In this document: positions 57,525 through 64,000 of the stretch, one piece after another
Layout of the letters: each line of letters opens with the position of its first letter
How positions within the stretch are numbered: the first letter of the stretch is position 1
Assembly (NCBI GenBank): GCA_019119635.1
Contig: DWWP01000021.1
Coordinates: 1 to 64,000 of the forward strand
Direction of reading: 5' to 3'
Length of the DNA: 64,000 bases
DNA from: Candidatus Dietzia intestinipullorum
Lineage (GTDB): Bacteria > Actinomycetota > Actinomycetes > Mycobacteriales > Mycobacteriaceae
Position numbers and translations under genes: made by a program
The notes under the pieces: generated by a model
Told to the model about the DNA's origin: nothing
Seen by the model: only the letters and a program-made list of their open reading frames with translations
Database searches by the model: none

Positions 57525-58967
57525 GTGACCGCCGACGCCACCTCGCCCTCCCCCGCCCGCGACGCGGTCGCCCTGGCCGCCGACATCCGCTCCGGCGCGC
57601 AGGACGCCCGCGAGGTCACCGACGAGGCGATCCGTCGGATCGAGGAACTGAACCCCCGGCTCAACGCGGTGGTCTCCACCCGGTTCGACGAGGCCCGCGC
57701 CGAGGTCGACGCGGGCCTCGCGGACGGCCCCCTGCGGGGCGTCCCGGTCCTCGTCAAGAACCTCGGGGCCGACGTCGCGGGGCAGCCCGCCACGGACGGA
57801 TCACGCCTGTTCGCGGACGTGGTCGCCGAGGTGGACTGCGCCGTCGTGCAGCGGTATAAGGCCGCGGGCATGGTGGTCCTGGGGACCACCAACGTCCCGG
57901 AACTGGGGAAGACGACGACGACGGAGCCCCTGCTCTACGGGCCCTGCCGCAATCCCTGGGACACCGGGTACTCGACCGGCGGCTCCAGCGGCGGGTCGGG
58001 GGCCGCCGTCGCGTCGGGGATGGTGCCCGTCGCGCACGGCACCGACGGCGGCGGCTCCATCCGGATCCCCGCCTCGGCGTGCGGGCTGGTGGGGCTCAAG
58101 CCGAGCCGGGGCCGGGTGCCCGGCTGGCCCCGCCCGGACGGGCTGGCCTCGCCGGTGACCTACCACCACGCTCTGACCACCTCGGTCCGCGACTCGGCCG
58201 CCCTGCTGGACGCGGTCGCCGGGCACGCCCCCGGTGACGCCTTCGGGGCCCCCACGCCCGCGCGTCCGTTCCTCGAGGAGGTCGGCGCCGAGCCGGGGCG
58301 GCTGCGCATCGGCGTGATCGGCACCGCACCGGACCCCTTCCCCACCGACCCGGTGACCACCGCGGCCGTCGACCGCACGGCGACACTGCTCACCGAGCTC
58401 GGCCACGAGGTCCGTCCGATCGAGCTCGGCATCGACATCACCGAGTCGATGGCCATCGGCGGCCGGATCATGATGGCCCAGCTGGTCGCGACGGTCGACG
58501 CGCGGCTCGGGGCGCTCGGCCGCGAGCTCGCCGACGACGACCTCGAGCCGTGGACACGCACGATGCTCGACAACGGGCGCACCGTGACCGGCACCGATCT
58601 CAACCTCGCGTTGCAGGGGGCGCAACGGATCGGCTGGCAACTGGCGGAGATGTTCGGCGAGGACGGCGTGGACGTGGTCCTCCTGCCGACGCTCCCGCTG
58701 CCCGTCCCCGAACTCGGCCACCTCGACGCGACGGATCCGGCGTCGATGTGGACGCGGTCGTCCGCCTACTCCAGTTGCGTCTCGCTGTTCAACGTGTCCG
58801 GGCAGCCGGCGATCTCGCTGCCGGCGGGGAGCGACACCGCCGGGCTGCCCGTGGGAGTACAGTTCGCTGCCGACTACGGGCGCGAGGACCTGCTCCTGCG
58901 CCTGTCCGCGCAGGTCGAGCACGCGGCGCCGTGGCCGGCCGTCGCCCCGGGCTTCGCCGGCTGGTGA
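57525..58967 (+). CDS. Amidase (GatA-like signature family)
   Basis: The 480-residue enzyme starts at GTG 57525. The Ser-cisSer-Lys triad is intact: Lys78 in VLVKNL, Ser154 in [10 protein letters not shown] and Ser178 in [11 protein letters not shown]. These are the positions expected for GatA-type amidases. The nearby gatB/gatC partners are missing, so this is a free-standing amide hydrolase. As it lies four bases after the binding-protein gene it probably hydrolyses an imported amide. It is followed by a TetR gene in the same direction. Confidence 0.9.
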   Translation: MTADATSPSPARDAVALAADIRSGAQDAREVTDEAIRRIEELNPRLNAVVSTRFDEARAEVDAGLADGPLRGVPVLVKNLGADVAGQPATDGSRLFADVVAEVDCAVVQRYKAAGMVVLGTTNVPELGKTTTTEPLLYGPCRNPWDTGYSTGGSSGGSGAAVASGMVPVAHGTDGGGSIRIPASACGLVGLKPSRGRVPGWPRPDGLASPVTYHHALTTSVRDSAALLDAVAGHAPGDAFGAPTPARPFLEEVGAEPGRLRIGVIGTAPDPFPTDPVTTAAVDRTATLLTELGHEVRPIELGIDITESMAIGGRIMMAQLVATVDARLGALGRELADDDLEPWTRTMLDNGRTVTGTDLNLALQGAQRIGWQLAEMFGEDGVDVVLLPTLPLPVPELGHLDATDPASMWTRSSAYSSCVSLFNVSGQPAISLPAGSDTAGLPVGVQFAADYGREDLLLRLSAQVEHAAPWPAVAPGFAGW

Positions 58968-59013
58968 CCGGGGCGCCATGATGGCACGACACACTTCCAG
59001 GAGGACCGACCCG

Positions 59014-59721
59014 ATGACGTATCGCAACGGCCCGGCCACGCCGGCAGCGCCGCCCGCCCCCGTCATCGAGTCCGGTTCCGAGAGCCGCGACGTCAAGACA
59101 CACATGATCGACATCGCCGAGCAGATGTTCGCGGAACGGGGACTGGACGGGGTCTCCATGCGGGACGTGGCGAGCGCCGCGGGCCAGCGCAACAACTCGG
59201 CGGTCCAGTACCACTTCGGCAGCCGCGACGGACTGATCGTGGAGGTGCTCCGTCGCCGCATGGGGGCGATCCACGCCGATCGGCTCGTCCGCCTGCACGA
59301 GGCCGACGAGAGCGGACTCGGTGCCGACGTCCCCACCCTGGTGAGCGTCCTGCTGGAGCCGTTCGTGGAGGCGATCCGGCGGAGCCCGCAACCGACGCAC
59401 TACGGGCGGTTCCTGGCCAAGGTCGGCCCGCTCGTGGGACCGACGATCCCGGAGATCACCGAGCGGCGTACCCCACCCGACGACGTGGTGACCCGCCTCA
59501 TCGACGCCCTGGACCATGTCCCCAAGCGCACCGCGTTCGAGCGGATCGACCTGGCCATGCAGATGTTCATCGGCGCCCTCGCCGTGCACGAGGACCGCCA
59601 GGACAGCGCGCCCCCGGTGGAGATCGCCGACTTCGAGCGGACGGTCGTCCACCTGTACGACATGACCCTCGCGGGGCTTCTCGCCCCCGACTCGACCTCG
59701 ACAGGAGATCGGAGAGCATGA
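59014..59721 (+). CDS. TetR-family transcriptional regulator
   Basis: The 235-residue protein starts at ATG 59014 (MTYRNG), nine bases after AGGAGG; earlier in-frame ATGs at 58978/58981 lack one. The helix-turn-helix is VKTHMIDIAEQMFAERGLDGVSMRDVASAAGQRNNSAVQYHFGSRDGLIVEVL (about 28-80). The NNSAVQYHFG turn marks a subgroup often beside aromatic or steroid genes. Its stop overlaps the start of the OYE gene (ATGA). It may control the amidase-OYE part of the unit. Confidence 0.85.
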   Translation: MTYRNGPATPAAPPAPVIESGSESRDVKTHMIDIAEQMFAERGLDGVSMRDVASAAGQRNNSAVQYHFGSRDGLIVEVLRRRMGAIHADRLVRLHEADESGLGADVPTLVSVLLEPFVEAIRRSPQPTHYGRFLAKVGPLVGPTIPEITERRTPPDDVVTRLIDALDHVPKRTAFERIDLAMQMFIGALAVHEDRQDSAPPVEIADFERTVVHLYDMTLAGLLAPDSTSTGDRRA

Positions 59722-60923
59722 CGATGAGCACCGTCGCGACCGGCCGCGAACCGTTGTTCCGCCCGTTCGGTGTGCGATCCCTCGAGCTGGCCAACCGGCT
59801 GGTGATGTCGCCGATGACCCGGATGGGCTGCCCGGACGGGCTGCCCGACGCCGTCAACCGCGACTACTACGCCGACCGCGCGGCCGGCGGCACGGGCCTG
59901 GTGGTGACCGAGGGCATCGGCGTCGACCACCCCGCCTCGGTGGACCACTCCTCGATCCCGCGGCTCGACGGGCCGGCGTCCGTGGCGGCGTGGAAGGTCG
60001 TCACCGACGCGGTGCACGCCGCGGGCGGGCGGATCCTCGCCCAGCTGTGGCACGTCGGCCCCCTGTGGGGCGCCAACGCCCGGTTCGACCGCCCCCAGCG
60101 AGACCGGCTCATGGCGGTGCACCCCATGCGCCCCTCCGGCCGATGGGGCACGCCGGGTGTCACCACGTATTCCGAGCGCAGCATCGCGCGCTGGGCGCCG
60201 GAGACCACCCCGATGACAGGCGAGGACATCGCCGAGACGATCGCCGCGTTCGGCCGCTCGGCCCGCCTGGCGGTGGAGGCGGGCTTCGACGGCGTCACCC
60301 TGCACGGCGGCCACGGATACCTGTTGGACGCGTTCGTCTGGGACGACACCAACCGGCGCACAGACGAGTGGGGCGGAGACCTCGCCGCGCGCAGCCGGTT
60401 CCCCGCCGCGGTGGTGGCCGCCGTCCGCGAGGCCATCGGCCCCGAGACGCCGCTGTTCTACCGGTTCTCCCAGCACACCCAGCAGGATTACAAGGCCCTC
60501 AAGGCCACCACTCCCGACGAGCTGGCCGTGTACCTCGGCGCCCTCGCCGACGCCGGGGCCGACCTCCTGGACGCCTCGACCCGCCGCTTCGACGACCCCG
60601 CCTTCCCCGACCTGGCCGGTGCCGACGGCGAGAGGTCCCTGGCCGGGTGGGCGCGGCGGTTGACGGGGTTGCCCTCCGGCGCCGTGGGCGGCGTGGGGAT
60701 CGGGACCTCGTTGCGCGAGCAGAAATCCGGTAAGGAGGTGCGCCCCTCGGACAACATCGACTCGGTGGTGGCGGCCCTCGAGCGCGGGGAGTTCGACCTC
60801 ATCTCCGTGGGGCGCCTGCACCTGGCCGATCCTGCGATCGCGCGCGTCCTGCGCGAGTCCGGACCGCTGCCCGAGTTCGTGCGCGAGGTGCACGAGCGGC
60901 CGCTCCGCATGCCGGAGACCTGA
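59718..60923 (+). CDS. Old Yellow Enzyme-family NADH:flavin oxidoreductase
   Basis: The 401-residue FMN enzyme reduces activated double bonds. LFRPFGVRSLELANRLVMSPMTRMG, RILAQLWHVGP, FDGVTLHGGHGYLLDAFVWDDTNRRTDEWGG and FDLISVGRLHLADP are the barrel and FMN motifs. It has no iron-sulfur or C-terminal FAD domain, unlike the other OYE-like protein of this window, and is thus a classic single-domain OYE. The start overlaps the TetR stop. A stem-loop lies just after the gene. Confidence 0.88.
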   Translation: MTMSTVATGREPLFRPFGVRSLELANRLVMSPMTRMGCPDGLPDAVNRDYYADRAAGGTGLVVTEGIGVDHPASVDHSSIPRLDGPASVAAWKVVTDAVHAAGGRILAQLWHVGPLWGANARFDRPQRDRLMAVHPMRPSGRWGTPGVTTYSERSIARWAPETTPMTGEDIAETIAAFGRSARLAVEAGFDGVTLHGGHGYLLDAFVWDDTNRRTDEWGGDLAARSRFPAAVVAAVREAIGPETPLFYRFSQHTQQDYKALKATTPDELAVYLGALADAGADLLDASTRRFDDPAFPDLAGADGERSLAGWARRLTGLPSGAVGGVGIGTSLREQKSGKEVRPSDNIDSVVAALERGEFDLISVGRLHLADPAIARVLRESGPLPEFVREVHERPLRMPET

Positions 60924-60927
60924 GCCG

Positions 60928-60954
60928 GGACCGACACCCCGTGGTGTCCGGTCC
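60928..60954 (+). terminator. Stem-loop after the OYE gene
   Basis: GGACCGACACC pairs with GGTGTCCGGTCC (one bulge) a few bases after the stop codon, at the end of a rightward operon. The stem is GC-rich and not followed by a clear U tract. Confidence 0.5.
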
Positions 60955-61058
60955 GGTGCGGTAGTCAGTCGGTCCCGGGAGGTTTACCGTCCGGGAATGA
61001 CCTCTCTCCGAGCCGCTCTGGTGATGACGTCGCTCCTTGCGCGCCGGAGCAAGCGCTT

Positions 61059-61679
61059 CTACGCGGACCCGTCGTCGATGCGGGGATCACTGCCGTCAGC
61101 GCAGGCCCCCCGATCGAGGAGCCGCTGGGCCATCTCGCGTCCCTGCTCCAGCATGCTCGTGCCGTAGATGGGGCGGTGGGCGAACGCGCCCTCCAGCAGC
61201 AGGAAGAGGTGGTTGGCCAGCAGTCGGTGCTCGAGGCCGGGATCGGTGTCCTCCTTGACCAATTCCTCCAGCCGGTCGCAGATCGAATGCTTGTGGTAGC
61301 GGATGACCTCGTGCGCCGGATGCTCCGCGGGCAGTTCCGCGGCCGCATTGAGGAAGGCGCAGCCCCGGTGGCCGTTCGCGTGATCCGCGGCGTAGACGTC
61401 GAAGAAGGCCAGCGCCCTCGGGTGTTCGGCGCGGGCGACCTCCTCCTCGAGCAGCGACCACCACCACCGGTGCCGGTTGAGGAGGTACGCCACCACGAGG
61501 CCGTCCTTGGAGCCGAAGTTCTTGTAGAGGATCGGCTTGGTGACCCCGGATTCGGCGGCGATCGTGTCCACACCGACGGCGTGGATGCCCTGCTCGTAGA
61601 ACAGCTCCGAGCCCACGTCGAGGATCTGGAGGGCCCCCGGCGTGAGCTCGGAGAGGTCGGGGAAATTCGTGTCCGTCAC
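61059..61679 (-). CDS. TetR-family transcriptional regulator
   Basis: The 206-residue protein starts at GTG 61679. The helix-turn-helix is ALQILDVGSELFYEQGIHAVGVDTIAAESGVTKPILYKNFGSKDGLVVAYL (about 15-65), a subgroup typical of efflux or stress regulators. The C-terminal TetR domain has HRGCAFLNAAAELPAEHPAHEVIRYHKH, which fits the TetR_C_16/YjdC-like form. It faces the 55-residue gene at 61772 across two TACAG-N2-CTGTA-type sites, so it most likely represses itself and that small gene. Confidence 0.86.
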   Translation of the reverse strand: MTDTNFPDLSELTPGALQILDVGSELFYEQGIHAVGVDTIAAESGVTKPILYKNFGSKDGLVVAYLLNRHRWWWSLLEEEVARAEHPRALAFFDVYAADHANGHRGCAFLNAAAELPAEHPAHEVIRYHKHSICDRLEELVKEDTDPGLEHRLLANHLFLLLEGAFAHRPIYGTSMLEQGREMAQRLLDRGACADGSDPRIDDGSA

Positions 61680-61683
61680 ACCC

Positions 61684-61737
61684 TTGACTTTACAGATCGG
61701 TATAGCTAATTTTAAAAGCAGGGTTTACAGACCTGTA
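61684..61737. promoter_or_regulatory. Twin TetR operators and rightward promoter
   Basis: TACAGATCGGTA (61691-61702) and TACAGACCTGTA (61726-61737, perfect TACAG-N2-CTGTA) are two related 12-mers centred 35 bases apart; both are preceded by TT. A rightward -35 TTGACT (61684-61689) and -10-like TAATTT (61707-61712) have a 17-base spacer, with the first site inside the spacer. Position between divergent genes supports TetR control. Confidence 0.6.
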
Positions 61738-61771
61738 TACCTCCAGCGTCAGCCCCCAGGGAGGGATCCTC

Positions 61772-61939
61772 ATGGCACCATTCCGTCCGGTCATCAACTT
61801 CGCCCGCGAGCTGTGGTTCGCACTCGACACGGCAAGCGCACTCTTCCGCGGGGGCACGGCCTCCGAGGAGGCACGCCGCTACATCTCGGCCAAGCCCTCC
61901 GTCGGGGCCGCAGCCCCCCAGGCGCAGCCCGCGGCCTGA
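61772..61939 (+). CDS. 55-residue protein controlled by the divergent TetR regulator
   Basis: ATG 61772 follows AGGGAGG at a good distance. The product of 55 residues begins MAPFRPVINFARELWFALDT, goes on with ASALFRGGTASEEARRYISA and ends in an Ala/Pro/Gln tail. The first 25 residues could form an amphipathic helix; no signal peptide or cysteine is present. I do not recognise it. The strong ribosome site, twin operators upstream and a strong terminator (61997-62040) downstream frame it as a real monocistronic gene. Confidence 0.65.
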   Translation: MAPFRPVINFARELWFALDTASALFRGGTASEEARRYISAKPSVGAAAPQAQPAA

Positions 61940-61996
61940 CCGCACCGCCGCCCGCACGATCGGCCGGGCGCCTGCCCCTCTCCCGGCGGGCGCCCC

Positions 61997-62040
61997 GGGA
62001 AGGACCCGGATCCTGACCGCTCAGAATCCGGGTCCTTCCC
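61997..62040. terminator. Strong intrinsic-type terminator after the 55-residue gene
   Basis: GGGAAGGACCCGGAT (61997-62011) pairs with ATCCGGGTCCTTCCC (62026-62040), and CTGA pairs with TCAG further in. The result is a 20-pair stem with one mismatch and a CCGC loop. It lies 57 bases beyond the small gene and 37 before the hydrolase gene, insulating the two. Confidence 0.8.
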
Positions 62041-62077
62041 CATTGTCCGGCGCCGAACCCGTTGGGACCGTAGGCAA

Positions 62078-63511
62078 ATGCGCTCCCTTCTCGGCATCCT
62101 CCTCGCCGTCGCCGTCGTCGCCTACGGCGGCCCGGTGGCGTCCGCCGCAGTCGCCCCGGATCGGCTGGACACCGCCCGGATCGACTCCTACGTCGACGAC
62201 TACCTCGACAGGCACGGGCTCGTCGGCGCCGGGATCGCGGTGGTCCACGACGGCGAGGTGGTCCACGCCGCCGGCCGGGGCGAGGACGGTGACGCCCCCG
62301 CGACGGCGGCCACCCCGTTCTCGACCGGCTCGGTGGGCAAGGCCGTCACCGCGGTCGCCGTCCTACAACTGGTCGACGACGGCGTCGTCGGCCTGGACGA
62401 TCCTGTCGTCCGGCACGTCCCGGGGTTCGAGCTCGCCGACGGCCGCCAGGGCGAGGTGACGGTCCGTCAGCTCCTCAGCCACACCTCCGGCATCCCGAGT
62501 CCCGTGATCACCCCGCCGGCGCACGATCTCGCCGAGGGCGTGGCCGCCCTGCGGGACCTGGAGCTCGCCTCCGACCCCGGGCGGGTGTACAGCTACAGCA
62601 ACGCCAATTTCCACCTCTCCGCCCGCCTTGTGGAGGAGGTCGCCGGGGCCCCGTTCGGGGAGCACCTCGACGACGAGGTGTTTGCTCCGCTGGGCATGTC
62701 GGACACGGTCGCCGTCGACACGACCCACGCGGATCACCCCGGCACGCAGCACGGGCACGTCACCGCGTGGGGCACCGCCCTGCCGGGCCCCGCCCTGGAC
62801 CAACTGGTCGCGGGGGCCGGCGGCGTGGTGACGACCGCCGAGGACATGGCCCGGTTCGCCGCCATGCTCACCGACGGCGGCCGCACCCCGGACGGCGGGC
62901 AGCTGGTGTCCGCCGACCTGCTCGCACAGGCCCACACGCCGCAGCTCGCCGCGGAGCGCTACGGGCTCGGCTGGCAGCTGAGCTCCGCCGGCACCGAGCC
63001 CGCCCGGGGCGGCCACGCCGGCTCGACCACCCGCTACAGCGCGCAGCTCCATGTGGTGCCCGAGAGCGGCTACGGCGTCGTGGTGATGCTCAACAGCTTC
63101 ACACCGACCTACGAGCACCCGTACGAGCTGAGCTCGGGGATCATCGACCTCACCGAGGGCGACGACGCGACGCCCGGCGCCCCCGTCGCGACCCTGATCG
63201 ACTGGGCGCTCGGCCTCGCCACACTGGTGGTACTCGGCGTGACGGCGCTGGGCCTGCGGCGGGCGGGCGCGTGGGCGACGCGCCGCGCCGGGTGGTCAGG
63301 ATGGACCTACGCACTCCGCCTCGCGCCGCAGGCGGTGTTCCCGGCGCTCGCCGTCGTCCTCGTCGGTGTGGTCCCCGTCCTGCAGAACAACTCGTCCACG
63401 CCGTACGACGTCCTGACCTTCTGGCCCGCCGCCGCGCTGCTCGTGCTCGCACTCGCGGTCTCGGGTGTGGCGCTGGTCGGGGCCCGCACGTGGCGGCGGC
63501 TCGGGCGATGA
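62078..63511 (+). CDS. Serine beta-lactamase-like hydrolase with C-terminal membrane domain
   Basis: The 477-residue class C beta-lactamase/DD-peptidase-fold protein has an N-terminal signal (LLGILLAVAVVAYGGPVASAAV). Motifs are SVGK (SxxK nucleophile) in FSTGSVGKAVTAVAVLQL near 88, YSN in YSYSNANFHLSARL and HAGST in place of KTG. Three hydrophobic helices close the protein (about 370-470: LATLVVLGVTALGL, FPALAVVLVGVVPVLQ, ALLVLALAVSGVALVGA). It should sit outside the membrane, anchored at the C-terminus, and act on an ester, peptide or cell-wall substrate. Start ATG 62078 has no ribosome site; a leaderless start is possible. Confidence 0.87.
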   Translation: MRSLLGILLAVAVVAYGGPVASAAVAPDRLDTARIDSYVDDYLDRHGLVGAGIAVVHDGEVVHAAGRGEDGDAPATAATPFSTGSVGKAVTAVAVLQLVDDGVVGLDDPVVRHVPGFELADGRQGEVTVRQLLSHTSGIPSPVITPPAHDLAEGVAALRDLELASDPGRVYSYSNANFHLSARLVEEVAGAPFGEHLDDEVFAPLGMSDTVAVDTTHADHPGTQHGHVTAWGTALPGPALDQLVAGAGGVVTTAEDMARFAAMLTDGGRTPDGGQLVSADLLAQAHTPQLAAERYGLGWQLSSAGTEPARGGHAGSTTRYSAQLHVVPESGYGVVVMLNSFTPTYEHPYELSSGIIDLTEGDDATPGAPVATLIDWALGLATLVVLGVTALGLRRAGAWATRRAGWSGWTYALRLAPQAVFPALAVVLVGVVPVLQNNSSTPYDVLTFWPAAALLVLALAVSGVALVGARTWRRLGR

Positions 63512-63573
63512 TCCGGCCGCGTTCCGCCGGACGGGCCTTCCGCCGACCCGGGGGGCGGTGGCATCGTCGCCTC

Positions 63574-64000
63574 ATGGCACTCTCACCCTCCCGCCTCGGC
63601 GCGCTCGTGCTGCGCAACCGACGTGCCGCCCGTGCGCCGGTGGCCCTGTACCGCCGCGGGCTCGGCTGGCTGTTGGGCTCCCGGATGCTGATGCTCGAGC
63701 ACGTCGGCCGCCGGTCCGGCGAGGCGCGCTACGCGGTGCTCGAGGTGATCGGCAGGCCCGCTCCCGGGCGCATCCTCATCGCGAGCGGGTTCGGGCACGG
63801 CTCCCAGTGGTACCGGAACCTCGAGGCCGAGCCCCGCTGCCACGTGAGCATCAGCCGCCTCCGGCGCCGCCCCGCCCGGGCGCGACTCCTGCCCGCCGAC
63901 GAGTCCGAGGAGGCGCTGGCGCGGTACGCGCGGGAGCACCCCGCGTCATGGGACTTCCTCCGGCGGGTGATCGAGGAGGACGGGACCCGGGACCCCCGCA
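63574..64000 (+). CDS. Nitroreductase/deazaflavin-dependent oxidoreductase family protein (5' part)
   Basis: The reading frame is open from ATG 63574 to the window edge (142 codons), so the gene is cut off. MLMLEHVGRRSGEARYAVLEVIG (about 40-62), ILIASGFGHGSQWYRNLEAEPRCHVSI and RARLLPADESEEALARYAREHP are the core of the F420-dependent nitroreductase (Ddn/DUF385-like) family common in Mycobacteriales. The family binds deazaflavin F420 and often reduces quinones or nitro-compounds. No good ribosome site is visible. Confidence 0.75.
   Translation, partial: MALSPSRLGALVLRNRRAARAPVALYRRGLGWLLGSRMLMLEHVGRRSGEARYAVLEVIGRPAPGRILIASGFGHGSQWYRNLEAEPRCHVSISRLRRRPARARLLPADESEEALARYAREHPASWDFLRRVIEEDGTRDPR

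Noticed and set aside
1..64000. tRNA, rRNA, CRISPR arrays, prophage or insertion sequences
   Set aside because: I saw no transposase, integrase or phage genes and no cloverleaf or repeat-spacer pattern. A covariance-model scan was not possible, so a small RNA could be missed.

Overview
This window is very GC-rich, with dense, often overlapping genes (ATGA/GTGA junctions), several GTG starts and several apparently leaderless starts. Its content includes a 13E12-type DUF222/HNH protein with an actinobacterial SOS box, a mycofactocin-type dehydrogenase, a KshA-type Rieske oxygenase, a 787-residue AtsA/AtsD-like sulfatase and many TetR regulators. This points to a mycolic-acid actinomycete of the order Mycobacteriales. 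Dietzia, Gordonia or Rhodococcus would all fit and I lean to Dietzia, but the sequence alone does not settle the genus.

Layout. 0.1-4 kb: DUF222/HNH gene, a frame-disrupted membrane-protein gene and cardiolipin synthase. 4-10 kb: a complete fructose PTS (ptsI opposite fruR-fruK-fruA-ptsH). 10-15.4 kb: a PaoABC-type molybdenum aldehyde oxidoreductase (FeS, FAD and Moco subunits) with a MocA-like cytidylyltransferase and a convergent xdhC. 15.5-28.2 kb: two back-to-back branched-chain-type (LIV) ABC transporters around a TetR regulator; the rightward operon continues into an acyl-CoA synthetase and a mycofactocin-type SDR.

28.2-41.3 kb is the most striking part. It holds a compact steroid-nucleus catabolic module: a KstD-like 3-ketosteroid dehydrogenase, an SDR, an Old Yellow Enzyme-like reductase, HsaD-, HsaB-, HsaC- and HsaA-like proteins, a further SDR, two NTF2-like proteins, an LLM flavoprotein, KshA and a small CxxC protein. 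An IclR regulator sits in the middle. A 15-bp sequence TCCCG-N5-CGGGA (exact or near) recurs in four intergenic regions of this module and is a strong candidate for a shared operator. No Mce-type steroid importer is in the window, so the two LIV transporters are candidates for substrate import.

41.4-45.7 kb: an ABC-2 exporter co-transcribed with a histidine kinase and a LuxR-type regulator, then a small membrane protein. 45.7-61 kb: a TauE/SafE permease, an oligopeptide-type ABC transporter (BC opposite DF, with its binding protein 5.4 kb away), and between them an arylsulfatase, an AtsK/TauD-like dioxygenase, a TetR regulator and a genuine formylglycine-generating enzyme. The two separated transporter pieces share a nearly identical promoter (TTGAC-N17-GATACTCGYCAC), which suggests one regulon, probably for sulfate-ester or other organosulfur scavenging. 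An amidase, a TetR regulator and an OYE follow. 61-64 kb: a TetR regulator facing a 55-residue protein across twin operators, a serine beta-lactamase-like hydrolase, and the start of a deazaflavin-dependent nitroreductase-family gene cut by the window edge. I saw no tRNA, rRNA, CRISPR array or insertion sequence. No gene-free stretch exceeds 300 bases; bases 1-108 hold nothing I can identify.
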